Part shown: positions 43,252 through 53,587 of the stretch, piece by piece | Layout: every line of letters begins with the position of its first letter | Numbering within the stretch: position 1 is the stretch's first letter | Source of the DNA: Aestuariibacter salexigens DSM 15300 | GTDB taxonomy: Bacteria; Pseudomonadota; Gammaproteobacteria; Enterobacterales; Alteromonadaceae | Direction of reading: 5' to 3' | Assembly: GCF_000429145.1 (NCBI RefSeq) | Contig: NZ_AUBH01000002.1 | Span: 248,001-312,000 of the forward strand | DNA length: 64,000 nt | The notes under the pieces: generated by a model | The model's database searches: none | Seen by the model: only the letters and a program-made list of their open reading frames with translations | What the model was told of the DNA's origin: nothing | Position numbers and translations under genes: made by a program

Positions 43252-44226
43252 GTGCGTTTGCTTGAAGATAAATACGGTAGAAAATTTCATTATTTGCGGC
43301 TGTCAGTAACAGACGTATGCAATTTTTCCTGTAATTACTGCCTGCCAGATGGATACCAATGCGATACCCAACGTGATTTCCTGACACTGGACGAAATCCG
43401 CACGACTGCAACCGCATTTGCCGGTCTTGGCACTAGTAAAATACGTATCACCGGCGGCGAGCCTTCACTAAGAAAAGATCTTACCGACATCATAGAGATA
43501 TGCGCATCGATCAGAGGCATAGAGCATGTCGCTATGACCAGTAACGGGTATCAACTTGAGAAAGATGCCGAGCGCTGGGTTGACGCCGGTTTAACATCGC
43601 TGAACATCAGTATCGATAGTCTCGACCCGCGTATGTTTGAAGTAATAACGGGGCATGATCGTCTGCAGAGCATTTTACGCGGCGTTGAAAAAGCGATAGC
43701 CCTTGGACTCAAGGTCAAAGTAAACGTCGTACTGATGAAGCAGTACAATCTTGCGACCTTACAAACGTTTATGGACTGGGTACGCAACACTCCGGTGACG
43801 TTGCGTTTTATCGAGCTGATGCAAACCGGTGATAACCTCAATTTTTTTACTCAAAATCACGTGTCAGGTGAAGCGCTTAAAAAGCATGTCATTGAACGTG
43901 GATGGGGCAAGGTTATCAGCGACAAAACGGCAGGGCCGGCGCATGAGTTCCAGCACCCAGGCTATGCTGGTCGGCTGGGATTTATTACCCCATACAGTAA
44001 AAATTTCTGCGACACCTGTAATCGTCTGCGGATCAGTGCGCGCGGTAAGTTACATCTATGCCTGTTTGCCGAGTACGGGCTAGATGTGCGCAGTTACATG
44101 CAAATCGGTGATATACAAGGCCTGCAAACTAGATTGCGAAGCCTGCTGGAGGACAAAGACGCAACGCATTATTTGCATGAAGGCTATGCGGGAGCTACGA
44201 CACATCTTGCCATGCTCGGAGGATAG
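43252..44226 (+). CDS. moaA: GTP 3',8-cyclase MoaA (molybdenum cofactor synthesis)
   Basis: Radical-SAM enzyme that, with MoaC, makes cPMP from GTP. The 324 residues have the N-terminal cluster motif CNFSCNYC and the C-terminal cluster motif CDTCNRLRISARGKLHLCLF. The C-terminus ends LGG, the Gly-Gly tail needed for activity. The start is GTG with SD GAGGTGG. mobA follows after 3 bases. Other moa genes are not in the window. Confidence 0.96.
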   Translation: MRLLEDKYGRKFHYLRLSVTDVCNFSCNYCLPDGYQCDTQRDFLTLDEIRTTATAFAGLGTSKIRITGGEPSLRKDLTDIIEICASIRGIEHVAMTSNGYQLEKDAERWVDAGLTSLNISIDSLDPRMFEVITGHDRLQSILRGVEKAIALGLKVKVNVVLMKQYNLATLQTFMDWVRNTPVTLRFIELMQTGDNLNFFTQNHVSGEALKKHVIERGWGKVISDKTAGPAHEFQHPGYAGRLGFITPYSKNFCDTCNRLRISARGKLHLCLFAEYGLDVRSYMQIGDIQGLQTRLRSLLEDKDATHYLHEGYAGATTHLAMLGG

Positions 44227-44229
44227 ACT

Positions 44230-44772
44230 GTGCTGGTTGGTGTAGTGCTGGCAGGCGGTCTCTCTTCCCGCATGGGTGCCGACAAAGCGCTATTGCAGTG
44301 GCAGGGGCAGTCACTTCTTGACCGTGCCCAAACATTACTCAATGAAAGCGGAGTCAGCAAGGTAGTGGTAAGTGGCGAACTTGGTATCGCCGACCGTTAC
44401 ACTGCTCAGGGACCTGTAGGCGGTATTGTTTCTGTGGTGATGAATTTACAGATGCAACCTCATGACCAACTGATTGTCCTGCCCGTTGATATGCCACTGT
44501 TGACCACTGAGCATATTAACAATCTGTGCCAGTATGCTGAACAACATCACACGTCAGCGTATTACGAGGGGTATGTATTGCCGTCATTGCTACGAATTGA
44601 ACACGCTGTCAGCAATAAGGTGATAAGGTTGTTTGAAAACGGTGAGACCATGTCAGTCAAACGCCTATTGGCGTTATGCAATGCCGTTCCCATACCATGC
44701 TTTGAGCAGAACAAATTTATTAATTTGAATACGCCAGCCGAATGGCAAAGGTTTCACACACATCATGTCTGA
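44230..44772 (+). CDS. mobA: Molybdenum cofactor guanylyltransferase MobA
   Basis: Adds GMP to molybdopterin to form MGD for DMSO-reductase-family enzymes. The 180-residue protein has the nucleotidyltransferase loop VLAGGLSSRMGADKALL and the metal motif VLPVDMPLL. It is slightly shorter than E. coli MobA (about 194). The start is GTG, 3 bases after moaA, so they are co-translated or at least co-transcribed. Confidence 0.92.
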   Translation: MLVGVVLAGGLSSRMGADKALLQWQGQSLLDRAQTLLNESGVSKVVVSGELGIADRYTAQGPVGGIVSVVMNLQMQPHDQLIVLPVDMPLLTTEHINNLCQYAEQHHTSAYYEGYVLPSLLRIEHAVSNKVIRLFENGETMSVKRLLALCNAVPIPCFEQNKFINLNTPAEWQRFHTHHV

Positions 44773-44853
44773 CCTTACTGCCATAAGTGGGTGATTAATC
44801 TATAAATGTCACGTTAGAATAGACGTTACGAACAGCAATTATTGAGGCGTTCT

Positions 44854-47800
44854 TTGCTCTCACTGTACCCGTCCAATCGACTCGAACATCTTGCCGTACT
44901 GCTGGAAGCGGTGTTGAACCAGCGTCAAAGTTCGGTGCTGGCAGCCGACACCATTCTGGTTGAAAGTCAGGGTATGCAGCACTGGCTGAATCTTCATCTT
45001 GCCAACACGCAACGCATCGCGATGAATATGCATTATCCCATGCCAACCCGGTTTATCTGGGATTGTTGCCGAAGGTTATTGGGCAGCGACGCTATTCCTC
45101 AACAGTCACCCTATCGTCGTGAAGTGATGACCTGGCGCATTGAACAGATTTTTGCCAGTCAAAATTTTCAACGCCATCCTGTCGCTGAACCGGTAAATCG
45201 ATACTGGCAGTCTGGCAGTGACAACGATGGCGATTTCAAACGCTACCAACTGGCGGTGCAACTCGCCGATTTGTTCGAGCAGTATATGTTGTATCGTCCG
45301 GACTGGCTGCTGGGCTGGGAGCAATCATCTGAGCTGTACTTTACCGAGCTGGCTGACGAAGCGTGGCAGTCATTAGTATGGCGAGAGCTGGTGGCAGACA
45401 TGCCGGATCACCCAGTCAGGCTAATGCGTCGGGCCATGCAGGTTATGCACGACAATCAACATAAACTACCGTCCCGTGTGATGGTGTTCGCCATCAATAC
45501 GATGGCGGCGCAAAATGTTGAGTTTTTGGCAGCACTTTCTCAGTACATTGACATTCATTGGTTTTATTTAAATCCCTGTGTTGACTACTGGGGCGATCTG
45601 GTGACCGACCGCAGCCGCGCAAAGGTGCTTCGCCAGCAGCAGGTATCCGCTTATTTGTCAGAGCAAAATAATAACCGCCTTTTGGCGAACCTTGGCCAGC
45701 AGGGTAAAGACCTTTTCAACTTGCTGAATGAACAACAAACAGTCGATATTGCTGCGTTTGAGGCGCCCTGGCAGGCAGATTCAAAAGATAAAGGCAGCGT
45801 GTTGCACAGCGTTCAGCAGGATATCCTGAGTCTGAGCCAGCCGTCACACACTGAAAAGTGTATAGACAGCAGTATTCAGGTAGTGTCGTGCCACACCGCG
45901 CTGCGTGAAATTCAGGTCTTGCACGATAAGCTGCTGCATTTATTGAATGCCGATCCATCACTCAAGCCTTCTGATGTCGTGGTGATGTGTCCGGCAATAG
46001 AAGATTATGCCCCATATGTTGAAGCGGTTTTTCAGACCGTTGGCGGTGATGAAAGGGAGCAGACCGGGCCAAGATTGCCTTGCTCTGTTGCCGACCGTGC
46101 GCCCCTTGACGCCGAACCCGTGGTAAATACATTTCTGGAGTTGCTACGGCTTCCCGATAGCCGGTTTAGTGTCAATGCGCTGTTGGAAACACTGCGCCTT
46201 CCAGAAGTGCAAAAACGCTTCGGTATTCATTCTGCAGATCTGGATACCCTGCACTGGTGGTTACAGGATGCCGCGGTGCATTGGGGATTGAACGACTCCC
46301 ATCAGGCCAGCATCGTAGGTGTAGAACAAGTAAGTGGCATGTTTAGTTGGGAGTGGGGGTTAAATCGCCTGCTAACCGGCATGATGCATGGCGACCAAAC
46401 TAGTATGGTCGGCGACACCGCAATTCTGCCCCATGTGGAAGGCCAGCATGCTCATTTACTTGGCCAGTTGATGCAGGTGCTTGAATGTATGGCCCGCCAC
46501 CGTCAACGGATGGTTGCGCCCAGAAGCGTGCAGGAGTGGCAACAGTATCTGCTAGCCCTGCGTGATGACATGTTCGCACAGGTTGACGATGAGCAGGGAC
46601 TGGCGCTTATTACGCAAGTGATTGGCGACTTTGCACAAACCTCGGCCGAAGCAAGTCTGGAGGGAACGTTAACGCTGTCAGTGGTGCGAGACTTTCTGAC
46701 CAGACATCTGTCCAAAGCGGACGCAGGTAATCACTTTATGACCGGTCAGGTCACATTCTGCTCAATGGTGCCGATGCGCTCTATCCCCTTCAGAGTCGTA
46801 GCCATCCTCGGTTTGAATGACGGCGCATTCCCCCGCCTGGATAGTGTGATGAGCATTGATTTAATGCGCCAGACATCCCGTCGGCGCGGTGACCGTTCGC
46901 GTCGTGGCGACGACAGATATTTATTTTTAGAGGCGTTAATTTCTGCTCGCGATATGCTGTATTTAAGCTATCAGGGCCGACACATTAAAGACAATACTGA
47001 ACGCCAGCCATCACTGGTTCTTGCAGAGCTGCAACGTTATCTGCAGCAAGGCTATGGCTGGAACTTTTCGCCAGATGCGTCCGATAGTCAGCTCTATCAG
47101 GCACCCATTCACCCCTTCAGTGCCGATAACTATCGCGGTGACTCGCCAAGCTTTGATAAAGGTTGGTATCAGACTATTAACCCAGACATCCAGGCCATCC
47201 CGGAGATCTCCTATATTCATCCGCTGGAGCCAGAGATTGATGTCGACGCAATGAGCAGATGCTTTGCCAATCCGCTTAAATATTATGCACAACAGGTGCT
47301 AGGCCTGTATCTGGATAATGATGCTGAGCTGCTGGATGACAATGAGCCATTTGATTTTAGCTATCTGGATCGTTATCAGGTGGTGGACAGGTTCACCCAT
47401 GCTGTGCTGAATAACGAAGACCTTGATCATTTGCGTTATCAGGTTAAACAATCCGGCCGCATGCCTGATTCGCCACTCAGCGACCAATTACTGGATGACT
47501 GGCAGCAGACGGCGCAGCTGTTGGGCGACGCGCTTGCAGGAACACGAGAAGTTCGCCGCCACGTGGTTTCTATAGCCGGTCACCAACTTCATAGTCACAT
47601 TGAGTGGAGTGAACGTGGGCCGCAGTTGGCCAGACCGGGCAAACTGCGCGGGCAGGATAAGGTGGCGCTGTGGTTGCATCATTTAATTGCCTGTATGCAG
47701 GACAACGGCACCGTAATGAGCGAATACGTTTACCTGCACAAGGAGAAGGACAGCACCATACCGACAGTATGCCGAGCCAGTATTCAACCGCTGTCGTCTG

Positions 47801-48126
47801 ACCAGGCTGAAGAATATCTGACTGATTGGCTCGATACTTATCGGCACTGTCTGGGTGAACCCGTACTGGGTGTCCATGCCGAGCTGGCGTTTGTGCTGTA
47901 CGACAATACTGCACGAAAATGCAAAGATGAGCAGGGCGCACTGGAGCGCATGGCTCAGGGCTGGCATAAAGCACTCTATGATGAAAACAACTGGTATGCC
48001 TTACATCATGACCGCTACTTTAACTGGTTTTATCCGCAGACGCTTGAGCCACTGCCAGCTGTGATAGAGCAGCTTTACAAGCTATATCGTCCGCTGGCGG
48101 CGCTGATCATTGAGGAGAAGAGTTGA
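44854..48126 (+). CDS. recC: Exodeoxyribonuclease V subunit gamma (RecC)
   Basis: Chi-recognition subunit of RecBCD, for double-strand-break repair and degradation of foreign linear DNA. The 1090-residue length is close to E. coli RecC (1122). The TTG at 44854 is chosen because SD GAGG lies 5 bases upstream and the resulting N-terminus MLSLYPSNRLEHL lines up with MLRVYHSNRLDVL of E. coli. A TTG at 44842 is also in frame. Internal landmarks are LVESQGMQHWLNLHLA and ILGLNDGAFPR. The stop overlaps the recB ATG (TGATG). Confidence 0.95.
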   Translation: MLSLYPSNRLEHLAVLLEAVLNQRQSSVLAADTILVESQGMQHWLNLHLANTQRIAMNMHYPMPTRFIWDCCRRLLGSDAIPQQSPYRREVMTWRIEQIFASQNFQRHPVAEPVNRYWQSGSDNDGDFKRYQLAVQLADLFEQYMLYRPDWLLGWEQSSELYFTELADEAWQSLVWRELVADMPDHPVRLMRRAMQVMHDNQHKLPSRVMVFAINTMAAQNVEFLAALSQYIDIHWFYLNPCVDYWGDLVTDRSRAKVLRQQQVSAYLSEQNNNRLLANLGQQGKDLFNLLNEQQTVDIAAFEAPWQADSKDKGSVLHSVQQDILSLSQPSHTEKCIDSSIQVVSCHTALREIQVLHDKLLHLLNADPSLKPSDVVVMCPAIEDYAPYVEAVFQTVGGDEREQTGPRLPCSVADRAPLDAEPVVNTFLELLRLPDSRFSVNALLETLRLPEVQKRFGIHSADLDTLHWWLQDAAVHWGLNDSHQASIVGVEQVSGMFSWEWGLNRLLTGMMHGDQTSMVGDTAILPHVEGQHAHLLGQLMQVLECMARHRQRMVAPRSVQEWQQYLLALRDDMFAQVDDEQGLALITQVIGDFAQTSAEASLEGTLTLSVVRDFLTRHLSKADAGNHFMTGQVTFCSMVPMRSIPFRVVAILGLNDGAFPRLDSVMSIDLMRQTSRRRGDRSRRGDDRYLFLEALISARDMLYLSYQGRHIKDNTERQPSLVLAELQRYLQQGYGWNFSPDASDSQLYQAPIHPFSADNYRGDSPSFDKGWYQTINPDIQAIPEISYIHPLEPEIDVDAMSRCFANPLKYYAQQVLGLYLDNDAELLDDNEPFDFSYLDRYQVVDRFTHAVLNNEDLDHLRYQVKQSGRMPDSPLSDQLLDDWQQTAQLLGDALAGTREVRRHVVSIAGHQLHSHIEWSERGPQLARPGKLRGQDKVALWLHHLIACMQDNGTVMSEYVYLHKEKDSTIPTVCRASIQPLSSDQAEEYLTDWLDTYRHCLGEPVLGVHAELAFVLYDNTARKCKDEQGALERMAQGWHKALYDENNWYALHHDRYFNWFYPQTLEPLPAVIEQLYKLYRPLAALIIEEKS

Positions 48127-51100
48127 TGCAGGCACAACTGCTAAATACATCAACGCTGCCTCTGTATGGTCGTCATTTGATTGAGGCCAGTGCGGGTACC
48201 GGCAAAACGTTTAACATTACCCGTCTGTATTTACGTCTGTTGCTGGAGCGCCGTCTGAGCGTGCAGCAAATTCTGGTCATGACTTTTACTAAAGCGGCGA
48301 CAGAAGAGTTACGAGGTCGTATTGCCAGCATGTTGACAGAGGCCTATGCCGAGCTAGAGCAGGACACCATAAAAGAACCCTGTCTTGAGGCAGCGCTGCA
48401 CCACGTCGATAGAGATGACGCGCGGCGACTTCTGGAGGCGGCCATGCTTGAAATGGACGATGCGTCTATTTTCACTATCCACGGTTTTTGTGCGCGAATT
48501 GTGAAGGAACAGGCATTCAACAGCGCCATGACAATGGACTTGCGCCTGGAGACAGACCTTAATGAATTGAGACTTGATGCGGTGCGCGACTGGCTCAGGG
48601 AAACCGCTCAGCAACCACAGCAGTTTGCATTACTGATGGAACAGGGCTGGCATCAGCCGCACGAATTTTATCGCACATTTTCTCGCGCGCTGACCAGTAC
48701 GCAGCCCACCTATGCAATTGATGTTGAGCAACTCGAACAACAGTTTGAAGAAGCAAGACGGCGCTTTTTACAAGACCTCAATGTCAAAAAACGCGCCGTG
48801 CTTGATGATGTTCACGCTCATCAGGAGCAGATAGTTGATGAACTGATCAATACGCAAAAGGGGGCGAAGAGAGAACAGCGTCTTCACGAGTGGCAAGTAT
48901 TAAATGACTTTCTCGCGGACAGTGAACTTACTGAATTACCAAAGGCTGTAAGCGACTTTATTCACGGTCGTCGATACCCGAAAAAGGAATATTTCACTCA
49001 ACTTTTCGCGCCAATTAAATCAATCAAAGATGACCTAAATAACTGGTTTGGTAGAACAACCGAAACGCATCAAGCCCGCCTAGCTGCAGTTGATGCGATG
49101 CAGCTGGCCGCCACAGGTATTGATGATATCAAACAGCGTATTGCGCGTCAGAAGGCACGCCTGGGCGTGGTCGACTACGACGATTTGATTTTATCGGTGC
49201 ATACGCATTTGCATCACGAGCATGCACAGCATCTGGTGGACGCTATGCGAGGGCGCTATCCGGTTGCACTGGTTGATGAATTCCAGGATACCGACAGCCA
49301 CCAATACGAGATTTTTAATCGCATCTATCCATCGGCCAGTGAACAGCTCGGTCTGTTTATGATTGGCGATCCCAAACAGGCTATATACGGTTTTCGCGGT
49401 GGCGATATCTTTGCCTATCTGGAAGCCAGGGGAGAGGCAGATGCCCATTGGGTAATGGACACTAACTGGCGTTCCAGTGCAGAGGTGATTACCGGTTATA
49501 ACCGATTGTTTTGGGGCAGCTCACTGGACGCCGCCGCGCGCGATCTGTTTGGCTATGGGATCCACTATGAGCAGGTTAAGGCAACCGATAAGGCAAAGGC
49601 CGCTGCCTCGCCACTTGTTGATCCACAGTCTGACCGCAGGGCGCTGACCTATGTGTTGGCAACCCAAACAGAAGAAGATGGCAATAAAGTGAATAAAGAC
49701 ACCTGGCGTGCCCGTTTAACCGACTGGTTTGGTGCTGAAATTCATCGTCTTCTCCGCGATGTTCGCCTTGGTGACAAAGCAGTCGAGCCGGGCGATATCG
49801 CGATCCTCGTGCGCTCGCGCACAGAAGCCGAAGTCGTGCAGGCGGCGCTAGCGCAAGCGCAGTTAAGCAGCGTGTTTTTAAGCAATAAGCATTTGCTGTT
49901 TGCCACTGAACAGGCTCGTGACATGCTGACCTTGCTGACCGGCATTTGGGAGTGCGAAAAAGACGATGCGTTAATCGCCGCGCTGTCCACGCCGCTGATG
50001 GGCGGCAGCGCAGAGCGTCTGCTGGCACTGCGCTATGCACAGGATGACAGTCTTTGGGAAGCGCAGCGTGAAAGCGCACTGGCATTACGTAATATGTGGC
50101 TAACGCAAGGCTGCATGGCGATGATCCTGACCATCATGCAGCATTACTACCGACCTCTTGAAGCGCAGCGCGAGAGGGCACTGACCAACACACTTCATCT
50201 GGCTGAAATTTTGCAAAAAGCCGCACGTCGATACCGCCATCCGGGTCAGTTACTGGCGCATTTTAAACAGCAAATAGACTTCCCGCAGGAAACAGAAGAG
50301 GCTGAGCAGCGTCTGGAAAGTGATATGGCGCTGATAAAAATTGTCACCCAACACAGCAGTAAGGGACTGGAATACCCCATCGTATTTATTCCCTTTGCAT
50401 CAGACTATAGTGACCCGACAAAGATTGGACTGCGCACGCAAAGCACCTTTTACTACCATCCGGATCGCGACGCCAAGGCACGTTTCCAGCTTGGGATCAG
50501 CGATCAGGCGCTGACCCTGACCCGTGAGGAGGGGCAGGCAGAGGCGTTACGACTGCTTTACGTCGCCGTGACCCGGGCCAGCCATCGCTGTTATATTGGT
50601 ATTGCCCCGTTTAACGATTCCCATCATTCGGCTCTGGGCAGAGCGCTGGATGTGAATGATCCGAAACAGTGGCAGGAAAGCGTAGAAGCCATGATTGCAA
50701 GTAGCAGAGGCTGTGCCGGGCTGATAAACGCATCTTCTTTACCGCAGCGACCGCAGGTTATCGATACACAGGACGATACGCAGACACCATTGGTGGTGGC
50801 AAATGTTGAGGGACATATCGACCGCAGTTGGCGACTGGCATCATTCAGTTCACTGGCACGGCAGACACATACAGTCAGCCAACAGCAAAAAGATCGCGCA
50901 GACTTCGGTGTGACTGCGCACCGTGAGACTGAACAGAGTACCTCACAGCGTGAAGAAGATAACACGCTGCGCTTCACCCTCAAGAAAGGTGCGGATGCGG
51001 GAAATCTACTACACGATATTCTAGAGCACACTGACTTCACTGTGCCTAACTGGCAGCAGACCATGACAGCGCCCGCGCAGCGCTTTGGTGGACTGGATGA

Positions 51101-51707
51101 ACAGCAACAACGTGGTCTGATCGCCTGGCTTGATGATGTGCTGAGTACACCATTACCCACACTGGTTGACGATCAAACACCCTTCACACTGCGGGAGCTT
51201 CATTGGCCACAAACGCTGCGCGAAGCAGAGTTCTATTTTCCGATTGAAGGGCTGAATCAAACGGCGTTGTTTCAATGCCTGGCACAGCATCGGGGCGAGC
51301 CCGATAGCGTGGGTTTGCGTTTAAAACATGATATCAGCGGCATGATGCATGGTTTTATCGATCTTATATTTGAGCACAAAGGTCGGTATTACGTTGCTGA
51401 TTACAAATCCACCTATCTGGGAGACCGACTTGAAGACTATGACAGTGAATCGCTCAGGCAAAACAACCAGTCTCATCTATATGATTTGCAATACCTGATT
51501 TACAGCGTTGCCCTGCACCGATACCTGGCAGTGCGTATCGATAATTACCATCCTGCGACGCACTTTGGTGGCGTGTATTATCTGTATTTACGTGGCATGT
51601 CTTCCCGTAATAAGAACTATTCAGGTGTCTTTTCCACAGCGATAGATGTTGACTTGCTTACGCGGCTGGACAACTGCTTTTCCTTGTCGAAGAAGGAGGC
51701 GTCATGA
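48126..51707 (+). CDS. recB: Exodeoxyribonuclease V subunit beta (RecB)
   Basis: Helicase-nuclease subunit of RecBCD, 1193 residues. The UvrD-type helicase has Walker A EASAGTGKTFNITRL, motif II LVDEFQDTD, motif III GDPKQAIYGFRGGD and motif VI LRLLYVAVTRA. The C-terminal nuclease has GFIDLIFEH and YYVADYKST, carrying the Asp and Lys of the active site. The ATG at 48126 is preferred over the TTG one codon upstream, with SD GAGGAG 8 bases away. It overlaps recC by 1 base and recD by 4. The ptrA gene found between recC and recB in E. coli is absent. Confidence 0.96.
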   Translation: MQAQLLNTSTLPLYGRHLIEASAGTGKTFNITRLYLRLLLERRLSVQQILVMTFTKAATEELRGRIASMLTEAYAELEQDTIKEPCLEAALHHVDRDDARRLLEAAMLEMDDASIFTIHGFCARIVKEQAFNSAMTMDLRLETDLNELRLDAVRDWLRETAQQPQQFALLMEQGWHQPHEFYRTFSRALTSTQPTYAIDVEQLEQQFEEARRRFLQDLNVKKRAVLDDVHAHQEQIVDELINTQKGAKREQRLHEWQVLNDFLADSELTELPKAVSDFIHGRRYPKKEYFTQLFAPIKSIKDDLNNWFGRTTETHQARLAAVDAMQLAATGIDDIKQRIARQKARLGVVDYDDLILSVHTHLHHEHAQHLVDAMRGRYPVALVDEFQDTDSHQYEIFNRIYPSASEQLGLFMIGDPKQAIYGFRGGDIFAYLEARGEADAHWVMDTNWRSSAEVITGYNRLFWGSSLDAAARDLFGYGIHYEQVKATDKAKAAASPLVDPQSDRRALTYVLATQTEEDGNKVNKDTWRARLTDWFGAEIHRLLRDVRLGDKAVEPGDIAILVRSRTEAEVVQAALAQAQLSSVFLSNKHLLFATEQARDMLTLLTGIWECEKDDALIAALSTPLMGGSAERLLALRYAQDDSLWEAQRESALALRNMWLTQGCMAMILTIMQHYYRPLEAQRERALTNTLHLAEILQKAARRYRHPGQLLAHFKQQIDFPQETEEAEQRLESDMALIKIVTQHSSKGLEYPIVFIPFASDYSDPTKIGLRTQSTFYYHPDRDAKARFQLGISDQALTLTREEGQAEALRLLYVAVTRASHRCYIGIAPFNDSHHSALGRALDVNDPKQWQESVEAMIASSRGCAGLINASSLPQRPQVIDTQDDTQTPLVVANVEGHIDRSWRLASFSSLARQTHTVSQQQKDRADFGVTAHRETEQSTSQREEDNTLRFTLKKGADAGNLLHDILEHTDFTVPNWQQTMTAPAQRFGGLDEQQQRGLIAWLDDVLSTPLPTLVDDQTPFTLRELHWPQTLREAEFYFPIEGLNQTALFQCLAQHRGEPDSVGLRLKHDISGMMHGFIDLIFEHKGRYYVADYKSTYLGDRLEDYDSESLRQNNQSHLYDLQYLIYSVALHRYLAVRIDNYHPATHFGGVYYLYLRGMSSRNKNYSGVFSTAIDVDLLTRLDNCFSLSKKEAS

Positions 51708-53518
51708 GCATGCCATTTGCCTCCAGTGTGCAGTGCATCAACGCACTTGCCGGCATTGCGGCAATCGACTACTTTGTGGCCTGTAAGTGGTACCAGCAAG
51801 CATTAGGCGAGGAGAGTTTTTATCTGTTGCTGGCATTAAGTTATCACCAACGCCATGGGCACAGCTGTGTAGACTTGAGCTGTCTGGCCGGCAGCACATT
51901 ATGGCGTGACGATGACACACGCATGCGAGGCTATACGTTCAGCGATCAGTCAACACTGACAGGATTAGCACGGCGACTCTCCGACACATCTGGTGGCGCA
52001 CTGGTGGTATTTGAACACTGGTTCTACAGTGCGCGATTTTTCGAATTTGAGCAGGACGTTGCCACGCGCCTGTGTCAGTTAGATAGGCCGGTTCCGCTGA
52101 CGCCCGAGGGGCGGCCGCGATTACAGGAAATGTGGCACTTATTGTTTCCTGCTAATAGTGATAATGCGTCTCCCGATGCCCAGCAAATAGCGGTTGCCAA
52201 CGCCGTCGGGCGGGGGGTAACCCTGTTGTGTGGTGGACCGGGTACGGGCAAAACCTACACCGCAGCGCGTATGCTCAGTGCCATGCTGCTGGCCGACCCC
52301 GCTCTCAACATTATGCTGGCTGCGCCAACGGGCAAGGCGGCACAGCGCCTGACGGAGTCCATTATCGATGCGAAACAGGGGCTGGCAGCAAGCGGTATCC
52401 CTGATGAAGTACTCAAGGCTGTGCCGGAGCAGGCTGCCACCATCCATCGCTTGCTTGGCGTGCGACCTGATTCTGTGGACCTGAGGCATAACCAGAAGCA
52501 CCCTTTTGCTGTCGATGTACTGCTGATAGATGAAGCATCCATGTTGGATGTGGCAATGATGGCGCGGGTTCTGCGTGCCATGCCAGAGCATGGGCGTCTT
52601 ATCTTGTTGGGTGATGTGGACCAGCTGCCCGCAGTGGAGGCCGGCAATGTGCTGGCAGAGTTACACCAACCCGAGTCTTCCGGTTATGGAAAAGAGGATG
52701 CCGAGCGGATCCTTGCATTGAGCGGGCAACGCGTAGCAGTGAAAAACGGTTCGACCGGTCGGTATGTCAACTTACTCACCCGCAGCAGACGTTTCGGCGG
52801 TGATATTGGTCATTTCGCAACGGATATCATTCGCGGCGATGCGCAGCAAAGCTGGCAGCGACTGCTATCCGACAGTGAACAGCTTTTCTGGCTTGAGTCT
52901 GACAATCAGGCATGGCTGCAGCAACTGGTGGCAGAATATTATCTGCCTGTTTTCACCTCAGATACCGTACATGAAGCCTTTGCGAGGCTTAAGCAATTTC
53001 GCATTCTCAGTCCTACTCGGCATGGCATACATGGCATTATCAACCTGAATGAAAAAGTCGAAAGCCTGTTGGCTAAATCGTTCCCGTTTGCCAGTCAACA
53101 GCGCTTTTATCAGGGACGCCCCATCATGGTGACTGAAAATAACTATTCCAGTGGCCTGTTTAATGGTGATATCGGGCTGATTTGGCCGGATCAACAAGGT
53201 AAATTATACGCCTGGTTTGAAACCGGCAACGACAGCTATCGGCGTCTGAACATCGCGCGCTTGCCTGCTCACGAGACCGTTTACGCCATGACCATACATA
53301 AAACCCAGGGTTCAGAGTTTAACCATGTGGCGCTGGTACTGCCTGACATGCCCAATGCGCTGCTCAATCGGGAACTACTTTATACGGCGGTGACAAGGGC
53401 GAAAATGACGGTGACAGTGTGCGCCAACGAGCACGTTTGGAAGGATGCTGTATTGCGTCGGGTAGAGCGATATTCTGGATTGGCCCGCCTACTTGAAACC
53501 TGTCGACTATCGTCGTGA
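51704..53518 (+). CDS. recD: Exodeoxyribonuclease V subunit alpha (RecD)
   Basis: The 5'-3' helicase subunit of RecBCD, 604 residues (E. coli 608). Superfamily 1B motifs are present: Walker A CGGPGTGKTYTAARML, motif II VLLIDEASMLD, motif III LLGDVDQLPAVEAGNVL, and motif VI TMTIHKTQGSEFNHV with YTAVTRAKM. The N-terminal domain binds RecB. The ATG overlaps the recB stop by 4 bases. No terminator is seen after it; a GGDEF gene starts 69 bases later. Confidence 0.96.
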   Translation: MSMPFASSVQCINALAGIAAIDYFVACKWYQQALGEESFYLLLALSYHQRHGHSCVDLSCLAGSTLWRDDDTRMRGYTFSDQSTLTGLARRLSDTSGGALVVFEHWFYSARFFEFEQDVATRLCQLDRPVPLTPEGRPRLQEMWHLLFPANSDNASPDAQQIAVANAVGRGVTLLCGGPGTGKTYTAARMLSAMLLADPALNIMLAAPTGKAAQRLTESIIDAKQGLAASGIPDEVLKAVPEQAATIHRLLGVRPDSVDLRHNQKHPFAVDVLLIDEASMLDVAMMARVLRAMPEHGRLILLGDVDQLPAVEAGNVLAELHQPESSGYGKEDAERILALSGQRVAVKNGSTGRYVNLLTRSRRFGGDIGHFATDIIRGDAQQSWQRLLSDSEQLFWLESDNQAWLQQLVAEYYLPVFTSDTVHEAFARLKQFRILSPTRHGIHGIINLNEKVESLLAKSFPFASQQRFYQGRPIMVTENNYSSGLFNGDIGLIWPDQQGKLYAWFETGNDSYRRLNIARLPAHETVYAMTIHKTQGSEFNHVALVLPDMPNALLNRELLYTAVTRAKMTVTVCANEHVWKDAVLRRVERYSGLARLLETCRLSS

Positions 53519-53587
53519 TAATAGGAAAAATTTGAGTAATTGGCAGTATGGCTGAAAAGTTAACCTATAACTAATTAAGCAGTGAAG

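Noticed and set aside
49576-50085. 169-codon open frame on - strand
   Set aside because: Antisense to recB helicase motifs; composition (Arg/Ala/Pro/Cys-rich) is typical of shadow frames.
50624-51160. 178-codon open frame on - strand
   Set aside because: Antisense to recB, rich in Ser/Cys, no start signals.
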